Shown here: positions 51,669 through 60,607 of the stretch, piece after piece | How positions within the stretch are numbered: the stretch's first letter is position 1 | How the letters are laid out: each line of letters opens with the position of its first letter | From: Pedobacter polaris | GTDB taxonomy: Bacteria; Bacteroidota; Bacteroidia; Sphingobacteriales; Sphingobacteriaceae | DNA length: 64,000 nt | Direction of reading: 5' to 3' | NCBI RefSeq assembly: GCF_005116505.1 | Contig: NZ_SWBR01000001.1 | Location: forward strand, 124,001 to 188,000 | Notes under the pieces: generated by a model | What the model was told of the DNA's origin: nothing | The model's database searches: none | The model's input: the letters and a program-made list of their open reading frames with translations, nothing else | Made by a program: the position numbers and the translations under genes

Positions 51669-52550
51669 TCCATTAAGTGCAGCAGCACCACTTACAATTT
51701 CCGTTAACTCTGTAGTAATTGCAGCCTGACGAGCTTGGTTATAAGCTAATTTTAATGCTTTAATTAAGTCTCCAGCATTTTCTGTTGCTTTATCCATAGA
51801 TGTCATACGAGCCCCATGTTCTGAAGCATGAGAATCTAAAACTGCTTTGTACAACTGGGTTTTAATCGACTTAGGAATCAATTGTGTTACAATTTCTTCT
51901 TGATTCGGTTCTAAAATATAGTCAACATTTGTTGTTGTTTTAGTCTCTGTTGTAGTTTCTGCTTTAGGTAAAGGCAGTAATTGCTCAGAAGTTAAAATTT
52001 GTACAGCAGCGTTTTTAAAACGGTTGTAAACCAACTCCACTTTATCAAATTCGCCTTTAGCAAACCCTTCCATGATAGCATCAGTAATTTTACTTACGTT
52101 ATCAAAATTTAAAGCCGTATAAACTTCGTTATTGTTTCCAATAACATTATAATTACGCTTCTCATAAAAATCTTGAGCCTTTTTACCAACAGCAACGATA
52201 CTTACATTACCATTTTTAAGCTGCTCACTATATTTCTCGGCAATTAAATTATTCGCAGTTTTAATTACGTTCATGTTAAAAGCACCTGCCAAACCACGGT
52301 TTGACGATACAATAACAACTAATACTTTGTTAGGCTCACGTTCCTGAATATATGGAGAAGATGATCCTTCTAAACTTGCAGAAAGATTTCCTAAAATCTC
52401 TTTCAATTTAGTAGCATACGGACGTAACTGAACAATAGCATTGGTAGCACGCTTTAACTTCGCAGCCGAAACCATTTTCATAGCTTTGGTTATCTGCTGG
52501 GTAGATTGTACCGATGATATACGAATTCTTACTTCTTTTAAATTAGCCAT
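51666..52550 (-). CDS. atpG: F1F0 ATP synthase gamma subunit
   Basis: The 294-residue protein begins [35 protein letters not shown], the conserved N-terminal coiled-coil of gamma, and ends with the matching C-terminal helix [36 protein letters not shown]. Gamma is the rotor shaft inside the alpha/beta ring. It is the last gene of the minus-strand cluster; atpD and atpC, which usually follow, are not here. A heptad repeat array separates it from atpA. Confidence 0.96.
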   Translation of the reverse strand: [294 protein letters not shown]

Positions 52551-52555
52551 TTTCT

Positions 52556-52629
52556 AAGTATCGAGTATTAAGTATCGAGTATCAAGATTGGATTTGTACC
52601 CATTTCTTGATACTTGATACTCGCTACTT
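52556..52629. repeat. heptad-based inverted repeat between atpG and atpA
   Basis: The left arm AAGTATCGAGTATTAAGTATC (52556-52576, continuing GAGTATCAAG) faces CTTGATACTTGATACTCGCT (52606-52625, continuing ACTT); the arms pair over about 20 bases and repeat with a period of seven. Confidence 0.75.
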
Positions 52630-52637
52630 GTATCTAA

Positions 52638-54209
52638 TTAATATTTACTTGAAATCTCTTTTGCTACTCTTTCTAACACTTCAACTGCATCATCTAACTT
52701 ACCTGCTTTTAAAGAAGCTAAAGTTTCTGGATGACGCAATTCTAATGCTTGTAAAAACTCAGCTTCAAATTCTTTTACTTTGTTTACAGGAACAGAACGC
52801 ATTAGGTTCTTAGTACCTAAGTAAACGATCGCAACTTGTTTCTCAACTGTAAATGGAGAGAACTGAGCTTGTTTTAACATCTCTACGTTACGAGCACCTT
52901 TATCTAAAACAGATTTTGTAGCAGCATCTAAATCAGACCCGAATTTAGAGAAAGCCTCTAACTCACGATATTGAGCCTGATCTAATTTTAAAGTACCAGC
53001 TACTTTTTTCATTGATTTAATTTGAGCATTACCACCCACACGTGATACCGAAATACCTACGTTAATAGCCGGACGAATACCTGAGTTAAACAAGTTTGAC
53101 TCTAAGAAAATCTGACCATCAGTAATCGAAATTACGTTAGTTGGAATATATGCAGAAACGTCACCAGCTTGAGTTTCGATAATTGGCAATGCAGTTAATG
53201 AACCACCACCTTTAACGATACCTTTTAATGATTCTGGTAAATCGTTCATCGCTTGTGCGATATCATCATTTGAGTTGATTTTCGCAGCACGCTCTAATAA
53301 ACGACTGTGAAGATAGAATACATCACCTGGATAAGCTTCACGACCTGGAGGACGACGTAGTAACAATGACACCTCACGGTAAGCCACAGCTTGCTTAGAC
53401 AAATCATCATAAACAATTAAAGCTGGGCGACCAGTATCACGGAAAAACTCACCAATTGCAGCACCAGCAAATGGAGCGTAAAACTGCAATGGAGCAGGTT
53501 CAGCAGCAGATGCAGCAACAACAACTGTATAAGCCATTGCGCCGTTTTCTTCTAAAGTACGAACAACGTTTGCAACTGTACTTGCTTTTTGACCACAAGC
53601 TACGTATATACAGAACACAGGATTACCTGCTTCGTAAAATTCTTTTTGATTGATAATAGTATCGATACAAACAGCAGTTTTACCAATCTGACGGTCACCG
53701 ATAACCAACTCACGTTGACCACGACCAATTGGAATCATTGCATCAATTGCTTTAATACCAGTTTGTAAAGGCTCAGTAACTGGCTGACGATAAATTACAC
53801 CTGGTGCTTTACGCTCCAAAGGCATTTCGTAAGTCTGTCCTAAGATTGGTCCTTTACCGTCGATAGGCTCGCCAAGTGTGTTTACAACACGACCCAACAT
53901 ACCTTCACCAACTTTAATAGAGGCAATTTTTTTAGTACGTTTAATAGTATCACCTTCTTTGATTTCGTCAGATGGGCCTAACAAAACCACACCCACGTTA
54001 TCTTCTTCAAGGTTCAATACAATACCTTGCAACCCGTTAGCAAACTCAACTAACTCGCCACTTTGAACTTTAGTTAAGCCGTAAACACGAGCAATACCAT
54101 CACCCACTTGTAATACGGTACCAACTTCTTCAAGTTCAGCTTCTGATTTAAAGCCTGACAATTGTTGTCTGATAATTGCCGAAACTTCGTCTGGTCTTAC
54201 CTCTACCAT
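52638..54209 (-). CDS. atpA: F1F0 ATP synthase alpha subunit
   Basis: The 523-residue protein has the Walker [10 protein letters not shown] (171-179), [44 protein letters not shown] and the Arg-finger region [20 protein letters not shown]. Alpha forms the non-catalytic half of the F1 ring. It is complete. It lies between atpH and atpG, with long spacers on both sides (163 and 87 bases) that hold repeat elements, unusual for an ATP synthase operon. Confidence 0.97.
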   Translation of the reverse strand: MVEVRPDEVSAIIRQQLSGFKSEAELEEVGTVLQVGDGIARVYGLTKVQSGELVEFANGLQGIVLNLEEDNVGVVLLGPSDEIKEGDTIKRTKKIASIKVGEGMLGRVVNTLGEPIDGKGPILGQTYEMPLERKAPGVIYRQPVTEPLQTGIKAIDAMIPIGRGQRELVIGDRQIGKTAVCIDTIINQKEFYEAGNPVFCIYVACGQKASTVANVVRTLEENGAMAYTVVVAASAAEPAPLQFYAPFAGAAIGEFFRDTGRPALIVYDDLSKQAVAYREVSLLLRRPPGREAYPGDVFYLHSRLLERAAKINSNDDIAQAMNDLPESLKGIVKGGGSLTALPIIETQAGDVSAYIPTNVISITDGQIFLESNLFNSGIRPAINVGISVSRVGGNAQIKSMKKVAGTLKLDQAQYRELEAFSKFGSDLDAATKSVLDKGARNVEMLKQAQFSPFTVEKQVAIVYLGTKNLMRSVPVNKVKEFEAEFLQALELRHPETLASLKAGKLDDAVEVLERVAKEISSKY

Positions 54210-54268
54210 AATTTTTATTTTGATTTCTTTTTGAAAATGTAAATCTTGTACCCTTTTGTTATTTCAGT

Positions 54269-54330
54269 CCCGCTTTCTGCTTTAGTCTTTTCGCTTTCAG
54301 CTCAAGAGCTATCGCTATCAATCGGGTTTA
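54269..54330. repeat. dispersed 62-bp intergenic repeat, copy B (inverted)
   Basis: Read on the minus strand it matches the block at 1009-1071 in about 58 of 61 positions, from AACCCGATTGATAGCGATAG to GAAAGCGGG. It lies between atpA and atpH. Confidence 0.85.
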
Positions 54331-54372
54331 TATTTTTACGTTCAGTGATTCTTAGCTTGCTTTTAATAGCAA

Positions 54373-54918
54373 CTAGAAAATACCTTGTGCAAATTCTTTT
54401 TTCAATTTATTTAAGCCGCTAGAAATACTAGCATCAAATTGTTTATCGCCAACTTTTAAAATAAAGCCACCAATTAGTTTTTCGTCAACTTTTTCTTTAA
54501 CAATAACTTCATTAGCACCCATTTCTTTTTTAACCAAGGCAACAATCTCAGTTTTAGTAGCATCATTTAGTGCAATAGCCGATGTTACTTCTGCAGTTAC
54601 AATACCTTTAATAAAATTGTATTGACTAATGAACTGTTTAGAAGTTTCAAATAAAATGCCTGCTCTTCCTTTATTCACTACTAGTTTCAAAAAGCTTTGA
54701 GTTATTTTATGGACTTTGGCGCCAAAAACATCATTTAAAATACCTGCTTTTTTATCTAAAGGCACAATAGGGTTTTTTAAAATCGCTTCTAGTTCGCTGT
54801 TGTGATCTACAACTTGCTCAAATAACACCATATCATTCATCATATCCTGCAAAGCATTTTGCTCTGTAGAAAGGTCGATTAATGATTTTGCGTATCTGCT
54901 TGCTGCTTTACTTGACAT
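54373..54918 (-). CDS. atpH: F1F0 ATP synthase delta subunit
   Basis: The 181-residue protein has the delta layout: SRYAKSLIDLSTEQNALQDMMNDMVLFEQVVDHNSELEAILKNPIVPLDKKAGIL in the helical N-domain and VDEKLIGGFILKVGDKQFDASISSGLNKLKKEFA in the C-domain. It links F1 to the peripheral stalk b subunit. It stands between atpF and atpA as expected. Spacers on both sides contain repeats (54269-54330 and 54927-55000). Confidence 0.95.
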   Translation of the reverse strand: MSSKAASRYAKSLIDLSTEQNALQDMMNDMVLFEQVVDHNSELEAILKNPIVPLDKKAGILNDVFGAKVHKITQSFLKLVVNKGRAGILFETSKQFISQYNFIKGIVTAEVTSAIALNDATKTEIVALVKKEMGANEVIVKEKVDEKLIGGFILKVGDKQFDASISSGLNKLKKEFAQGIF

Positions 54919-54926
54919 ATATTTTA

Positions 54927-55007
54927 GTTGTAAGTTGTAAGTTGTAAGTTGTAAGTTACTGTTAAGTACAGAACTAAAACTTAAAACTTAAAACGTAATA
55001 CTTATAA
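54927..55007. repeat. heptad repeats between atpH and atpF
   Basis: GTTGTAA is repeated four times (54927-54954); further on ACTTAAAACTTAAAAC (54979-54994) forms a complementary heptad run, so the two arms can pair imperfectly. It lies in the 90-base spacer inside the operon. Confidence 0.75.
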
Positions 55008-55008
55008 C

Positions 55009-55503
55009 TTAGTTTAATTCCACATCTTTTAACAGGTTGTTAACCAAATCCTGTTGTTTTGCTTTATCATCTAATTGGCTACGTAAAACACGTTCTGCAA
55101 TATCTAATGACAAAGTAGAAACTTGTCCTTTTAATTCAGCCAATGCTGCTTTCTTTTGATTTTCAATCTCAATACGAGCTTTTTCAATCAATTTAGCACC
55201 TTCAGTTTGAGCCGAAGTTTTAGCTTCATTAACAATGCTATCCTTAAGAATTTTAGCTTCTTTTAAAATCTCATCACGATCTGCACGAGCCTGTTTCATT
55301 AACTCTTCGTTTTGAGAAGTTAAACGAGCCATTTCTTGTTTAGCTAATTCAGCTTTGTTTAACGCATCATCAATAGATTGCTCACGTTCTTTAATAGCTG
55401 CCAATACTGGTTTCCAAGCGAACTTGGCCAATAAAAACATTAGCAATAAAAACGCTATGGTTTGAAGGATAACTAAGCCAAATTCTGGTACTAATAATTC
55501 CAT
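55009..55503 (-). CDS. atpF: F1F0 ATP synthase b subunit
   Basis: The 164-residue protein has one N-terminal membrane helix (MELLVPEFGLVILQTIAFLLLMFLLAKFAWKPVLAAI) and a long charged helix, the peripheral stalk dimer. It ends LDDKAKQQDLVNNLLKDVELN, the delta-binding end. It follows atpE on the minus strand, with the hairpin at 55541-55564 in between. Length is typical for the single-helix b subunit. Confidence 0.96.
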   Translation of the reverse strand: MELLVPEFGLVILQTIAFLLLMFLLAKFAWKPVLAAIKEREQSIDDALNKAELAKQEMARLTSQNEELMKQARADRDEILKEAKILKDSIVNEAKTSAQTEGAKLIEKARIEIENQKKAALAELKGQVSTLSLDIAERVLRSQLDDKAKQQDLVNNLLKDVELN

Positions 55504-55535
55504 CTAATTATATATTAATCTGTTTTTCTTTTAAC

Positions 55536-55564
55536 AAAAAGTATTGGGCTCTTAGGCCCAATAC
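55536..55564 (-). terminator. hairpin with U run just after atpE inside the operon
   Basis: GTATTGGGC-TCTTAG-GCCCAATAC is a perfect 9-bp stem. On the minus strand it is followed by TTTTTGTT. It lies 10 bases past the atpE stop and 33 before the atpF start, so it may stop part of the transcripts or shield the upstream mRNA. Confidence 0.6.
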
Positions 55565-55573
55565 AATTTAATA

Positions 55574-55807
<234 letters not shown>

Positions 55808-55824
55808 TTAAAAAAATATTCTTA

Positions 55825-56955
55825 TTAATGGTGTTCTTCTACAGCCATACCAATAAACAAAGCTGATAAAATGGTAAAAATGAATGCTTGAATAAACGCT
55901 ACAAGCAACTCAATTGCTCCAATAAATACTGCAAATGCAATAGAAACTGGCGCGATATATAAACTGTTAAATACAAATACTAAACAGATTAATGACAATA
56001 CTAAGATGTGACCTGCGGTAATGTTTGCGAACAAACGTATCATCAATGCAATTGGCTTAGTAAAGATACCAAAAAGCTCAACCGGCACCATTACGATATA
56101 CATCCACCAAGGCACATCAGGCATGAAAATATGTTTCCAATAGTATTTATTCCCATTAAATACTGTAATAAAGAATGTGGCAAGCGCCAATACCATAGTT
56201 ACAGCAATATTACCTGTTAAGTTAGCACCACCCGGTAAGAAAGGAACTAATCCTAACATATTGTTAAACCAAATGAAAAAGAAAACAGTTAATAGATATG
56301 GCATGAAACGCTCATATTTATGCCCTAAATTTGGCTTAGCAATATCATCACGAACAAAAAGAATAATTGGTTCCATCCATGATTGTAAACCTTTAGGAGA
56401 TTTACCTTTATTTTTACGATAACCTTTAGCCACATTTAAAAACACTGCCAATAAAACAATTACCGATAATAATAAGGTGCAAGCGTTTTTAGTTAATGAC
56501 AAATCTAATGGGCGAGCATTTTTAGCATGATGCTTTTCATCTAGCTCTACATATTGACCATGCTCGTTTGCAGAAGCTGATGCTAAATAGATTTTCTCAT
56601 GCATTTTAACAAAACGTTGACCGTTTTTTTCAACTACAACTTTTGCATCATCATCATGATTGAAATCTGCACTATTAAATGTTACCAATTTGCCATTGGC
56701 ATATAACATTACTGGCAAACCGATATAGGTGTCACCAATTACATGCCAACTATGAGAATCCGAAATATGATGTAAAGCAAATTTACCAATATCAAACTTC
56801 TTCTCTTTTGCTGTTTCTTCATGCGTATTTTCTGCATGATGTGCGGTATCCACTTGTGCATTTGCACCCAGAGAAACCAACAAAAACGCCGAAAAAAGCG
56901 TAAAAACAACAATTAACCTCTTAAACTTAAACTCAAAAACGTGGCTACAATCCAT
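55825..56955 (-). CDS. atpB: F1F0 ATP synthase a subunit
   Basis: The 376-residue protein is longer than in E. coli because of an N-terminal signal-like helix and a His- and Asp-rich periplasmic part (about 35-145: HHAENTHEETAKEKK, FNHDDDAKVV, EHGQYVELDEKHHAK), common in Bacteroidota. The core has about six helices, with the essential Arg in LMIRLFANITAGHILVLSLI and the end AFIFTILSALFIGMAVEEHH. It forms the proton half-channels against the c ring. It is followed by atpE and preceded by a four-helix membrane protein gene. Confidence 0.95.
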   Translation of the reverse strand: MDCSHVFEFKFKRLIVVFTLFSAFLLVSLGANAQVDTAHHAENTHEETAKEKKFDIGKFALHHISDSHSWHVIGDTYIGLPVMLYANGKLVTFNSADFNHDDDAKVVVEKNGQRFVKMHEKIYLASASANEHGQYVELDEKHHAKNARPLDLSLTKNACTLLLSVIVLLAVFLNVAKGYRKNKGKSPKGLQSWMEPIILFVRDDIAKPNLGHKYERFMPYLLTVFFFIWFNNMLGLVPFLPGGANLTGNIAVTMVLALATFFITVFNGNKYYWKHIFMPDVPWWMYIVMVPVELFGIFTKPIALMIRLFANITAGHILVLSLICLVFVFNSLYIAPVSIAFAVFIGAIELLVAFIQAFIFTILSALFIGMAVEEHH

Positions 56956-56972
56956 TTACTCGCAGATTTTTA

Positions 56973-57401
56973 CTATTTATTTTGGTGGCGCAAGTTACGT
57001 AACAAACCGTATATTTCAAAGCCAGTAAACAATAAATATAAAGAAAAAAAATTGAAGACGAATATTAGGTCTTTCCCTTTGTTATTTATGCTGTAAATCA
57101 GCACAAAAGCCATAGAAAAAAGCATTTTCAATGCAATTGACCCCATTATTGCCATTATTCCAGTTTCTGGATTGCGTTTAATACCAATAAAAGCCAAAAT
57201 ATAAGCGATAAAGGTCAGCACACCCAAAAACCCAAAAACCAACCAAAATTTATTTGCTAAAAGTTTTACATCAGGAAAAATATACGGAAGTGAAATCGCT
57301 ATACTTGCTAAAAAAACAGTATATATGACATAATATAAAATGAAACGTTGTATACCCAAAACCTTTACTAATTTATTTGCAAAGGTAAATAAAGCTAGCA
57401 A
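56973..57401 (-). CDS. four-helix membrane protein of the ATP synthase operon (AtpI-like position)
   Basis: The 142-residue protein has four membrane helices (about 22-42, 50-72, 84-104 and 112-132) and a short basic tail RNLRHQNK. It lies between atpZ and atpB, where AtpI is often found, and may assist c-ring assembly like AtpI; sequence support for that is weak and I do not recognise a named family. It ends 17 bases before atpB, so it is clearly part of the operon. Confidence 0.75.
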   Translation of the reverse strand: MLALFTFANKLVKVLGIQRFILYYVIYTVFLASIAISLPYIFPDVKLLANKFWLVFGFLGVLTFIAYILAFIGIKRNPETGIMAIMGSIALKMLFSMAFVLIYSINNKGKDLIFVFNFFSLYLLFTGFEIYGLLRNLRHQNK

Positions 57402-57481
57402 ACAAATTCATTTTTTAATTAGGTTCAGTACTACGGGAATACTGTAGCATAATTTTCGCAAATTGTCCAATTTCTAGGGCC

Positions 57482-57709
57482 TTATTTATTTTTGTTTAAA
57501 GATCTTACAACCTGTACCAAAGAAATAATGACGCCTAATAAACCTAAAATAGCTGTAAATATAGGTTTAGCACTTTTTTGGTGTTCATCAATTTTATATC
57601 CAATAAACACTAGCAAACCTATAGTAGCTAACATCTGAAATGCTATTCCTGTATATTTTGCAAAATTGGTTGCCTGCTTTTTAGGCTGGTTGTCATCAGA
57701 ATTTGTCAT
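57482..57709 (-). CDS. AtpZ/AtpI family protein
   Basis: The 75-residue protein has two membrane helices with TNFAKYTGIAFQMLATIGLLVFIGYKIDE and AILGLLGVIISLVQVVRSLNK, the AtpZ pattern. AtpZ/AtpI proteins associate with F0 and are thought to carry Mg2+ or Ca2+ and help c-ring assembly. It is the first gene of the operon and is divergent from porW over 109 bases that hold both promoters. TATATTTT about 20 bases upstream is a possible -7 element. Confidence 0.88.
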   Translation of the reverse strand: MTNSDDNQPKKQATNFAKYTGIAFQMLATIGLLVFIGYKIDEHQKSAKPIFTAILGLLGVIISLVQVVRSLNKNK

Positions 57710-57744
57710 AAAAAAATATTCAATTAAAAATATACCTTTAAATA

Positions 57745-57776
57745 TTGAGAATTTATGGGCGAATAAAATATTTTTG
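57745..57776 (+). promoter_or_regulatory. promoter of porW/sprE
   Basis: TTG at 57745-57747 and TATTTTTG at 57769-57776 are 24 bases apart start to start, the ideal -33/-7 spacing. The expected start of transcription is about 57783, 36 bases before the TTG start codon at 57819. Confidence 0.6.
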
Positions 57777-57818
57777 CATACATTTTGTTATATTGTAGCA
57801 ATACACAACCATAAATTC

Positions 57819-60602
57819 TTGAACAACTACACAAAACTCAGCATAAAGATTCTAATATCTTGCTTAAGCATAGCCATCTTTTCTGGTTGTTCTACGCAAA
57901 AGAACAACGCCAAGAACAGGGGTTTACAAAATCTTTCTGCTCGTTATAACTACATTTATAACTCAAATGTTTTATTAAATACCTATCAGGAAAATCTTTC
58001 TCAGACGCACAAAGACAACTATGACAACTTTTTAGCTGTTTATATAGCTCCTGAGCAAATTGATTATTCAAGTACAGCACCACCCCAAAATAGCGATAAA
58101 GCTTTAGATGAAATTACCCAAAAAGCACAAACTATTGTTGCCGAGAAAGCACTTAGTAATTATATAGATGAGGCTTATATCCTTTTAGGTAAAACCAATT
58201 TTTATAAAGGAAACTACTTTACAGCTACAGAATATTTTGACTATACAGCAAGAACCTATAAAAATAACAATAAGGTCTATTTAAATGCATTGACATGGAA
58301 GGCCCGTAGTTTAATGCGGTTAAATAATTATGATTTAGCTATTAAAGTACTAGATACAGTTTACACCACATTAGACTCTGTAAAAAGTGAAAAAGCAGAG
58401 CCTCTGGCCACTTTGGCTCAAATGAGCATTGATCAACTAGATTATAAAAAAGCCATTACTTACCTAGAAGCTGCAATAAAAGAAAGCAATCAAATACAAA
58501 GTAGAACAAGGTGGCCTTATATATTAGCCCAGCTTTATGAACATGAAAAGGAATATGATGCTAGCTTAAAAAGCTACACTAAAGTAGAAAATAGCAATGC
58601 CCCCTTCGAAATGTATTTTAACGCAAAGCTTAGTAAAATTAGAATTAACGATTTGTTAAATGATCAATCTTCTAATCGTAAACAGGCATTATTAAAACTT
58701 TTAAAAGATGATAAGAATTTTGATTATACAGATCAAATTTATTATGAAGTAGCTGAAGATTATTACGGAGATGCCGATTATGCAAAGGCAGAAGAATATT
58801 ACAAGCTTTCTACTAGCAAAAGTACCATTAATCAATATCAAAAAGGCCTCACTTACTTAAAACTTGCGGATCTAAATTTCAAAAACCTAGGCAATTATGT
58901 AAACGCTAAGCTATATTATGATAGTGCAGCAAATACTTTACCTAAAACCTACCTAGGTTATGATGCAATTCTCAAAAAGAGTCAAAACCTAGAATATTTA
59001 ACTCAGCGTTATCAAACTATCGCAAAACAAGACTCCCTTCAAATGATTGCCAAATTACCAGAACAGGCAAGAGAGAAGATGCTGGATGAAATATTTGAAC
59101 CTAAAAAAAATTCAATAACAAATGTAAAAACCGTAGGAAATGAAAAGTCTAGTAAAATTAATGACCCTTTTAAATCAAGAAACAACGGAGCTTTTTATTT
59201 CAGCAATACATCAGCAATTAGCACAGGTTTTACAGATTTCAAAAAGAAATGGGGAAATAGACCTTTAGAAGATAATTGGCGGCAAAGTTTAAAATCTTCT
59301 GCTCAAGTTAACCAGCAAAATCAAGCATCGGTAATTGGAACAGAATCATCAAACGACATAAAAAGCACGACTGTTCTTGATAAAACTGAGAAAATTAAAG
59401 CCTATAGTTTGCTCCTACCTTTAACAGCAGAGCAAAGGAGCAAATCTGATCAACAGATCATTGAGGCTTATTTTGAAATTGCAAGTTTCTATCAGCAAGT
59501 ATTAGAAGATCAGGAAGAAGCAACTAAAGTTTATGAAATCTTATTAGCTCGTTATCCTCAAAACAATCATTTAGATGCTATCTATTATAGTTTATATTTA
59601 GGTAATACAAAAAGAGATTTATCTAAATCAGAAAGTTATAAAAATATGGTATTGGCGAAATTTCCAAATTCTGTTTATGCCAAAACTATTTTAGATCCGA
59701 ATTTTTCAGCTAAGCAAAATGCATTAGATGTAGAAGTTAATAATGCTTACAATGCTGTTTTTGATAAATATGAGAAAAAAGACTTTTCATCGGTTATTAT
59801 TGGAGCAAATGAAATTAATCAGCGTTTTCCTGGAAACAGCCTACAAGCGCAATATGATTATTTAAAAGCCATTGCCATTGGTAGAACTCAAAATGTAGAC
59901 AGCCTACTTACTGTCTTTAACAAAATAATTACACAACACCCTAATGATCAATTAATTAATCCATTAGTAAAAGATCACTTGGCTTACATAAATGCAAATT
60001 TAGCAAGTTTTAAAGCCAGAAAGATTGCGCTAATAGATTTTGATGCTACAGAGCCTCGTTTTATAGCACAACAAGAAAACTCAATAACCGTTATTAAACA
60101 AGAACCATTAAAAATTATTGACCCTGTAATCCCTGGGCCTAAAAAAGTTATTCCTGATGCGAACGTTCCTATTGTTAACCCACCAACACCTACTCAAATT
60201 ACGGCACCAAATCAGCCCATAGTTAGTCCGGCTGTAGAAATTTTATTTAGCAAAGCTGAATCTAATACTTACTATTATGTAATTGCAGTTGGAGACGTAA
60301 CAGTAAGTGTAAGTTCTTCACGTTTTGGTGTAGGGCAGTTTAATAGGGGCAATTTTCCAGGAACTGGATTAAAACATCAACTTGAAGAATTAGACGATGA
60401 CCAATTAATTTATGTAGGTAATTTTGAGAATTTAACTGATGTTAGAAACTACTTTGAAGGTATTACTCCACAATTACCTAGAATTATGAAAGTACCTGCA
60501 ACAAAATACACTGGTTTTTTCATCACAAAAGATAACTTTGCTAAAATAAAAAATAGAGAAACATTAAATAGATATATTGAGTTTTTCAAAAGCAATTATT
60601 AA
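57819..60602 (+). CDS. TPR lipoprotein of the type IX secretion system (PorW/SprE-like)
   Basis: With a TTG start at 57819 the 927-residue protein begins with a lipoprotein signal ending IFSGC; the only in-frame ATG (57666) lies within the divergent atpZ gene and ahead of the promoter. Then come tetratricopeptide-like repeats, for example NFYKGNYFTATEYFDYTARTYKNN, KAEEYYKLSTSK and ATKVYEILLARYPQNNHLDAIYYSLYL. The C-terminus NFPGTGLKHQLEELDDDQLIYVGNFENLTDVRNYFEGI is the SPOR-like end seen in SprE/PorW. It is needed for gliding and secretion in relatives. PBP1A starts 5 bases after the stop. Confidence 0.82.
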   Translation: MNNYTKLSIKILISCLSIAIFSGCSTQKNNAKNRGLQNLSARYNYIYNSNVLLNTYQENLSQTHKDNYDNFLAVYIAPEQIDYSSTAPPQNSDKALDEITQKAQTIVAEKALSNYIDEAYILLGKTNFYKGNYFTATEYFDYTARTYKNNNKVYLNALTWKARSLMRLNNYDLAIKVLDTVYTTLDSVKSEKAEPLATLAQMSIDQLDYKKAITYLEAAIKESNQIQSRTRWPYILAQLYEHEKEYDASLKSYTKVENSNAPFEMYFNAKLSKIRINDLLNDQSSNRKQALLKLLKDDKNFDYTDQIYYEVAEDYYGDADYAKAEEYYKLSTSKSTINQYQKGLTYLKLADLNFKNLGNYVNAKLYYDSAANTLPKTYLGYDAILKKSQNLEYLTQRYQTIAKQDSLQMIAKLPEQAREKMLDEIFEPKKNSITNVKTVGNEKSSKINDPFKSRNNGAFYFSNTSAISTGFTDFKKKWGNRPLEDNWRQSLKSSAQVNQQNQASVIGTESSNDIKSTTVLDKTEKIKAYSLLLPLTAEQRSKSDQQIIEAYFEIASFYQQVLEDQEEATKVYEILLARYPQNNHLDAIYYSLYLGNTKRDLSKSESYKNMVLAKFPNSVYAKTILDPNFSAKQNALDVEVNNAYNAVFDKYEKKDFSSVIIGANEINQRFPGNSLQAQYDYLKAIAIGRTQNVDSLLTVFNKIITQHPNDQLINPLVKDHLAYINANLASFKARKIALIDFDATEPRFIAQQENSITVIKQEPLKIIDPVIPGPKKVIPDANVPIVNPPTPTQITAPNQPIVSPAVEILFSKAESNTYYYVIAVGDVTVSVSSSRFGVGQFNRGNFPGTGLKHQLEELDDDQLIYVGNFENLTDVRNYFEGITPQLPRIMKVPATKYTGFFITKDNFAKIKNRETLNRYIEFFKSNY

Positions 60603-60607
60603 TAGAA

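Noticed and set aside
54927..54994. Tandem repeats considered as a CRISPR array
   Set aside because: Repeat units are 7 bases with no spacers and no cas genes nearby.
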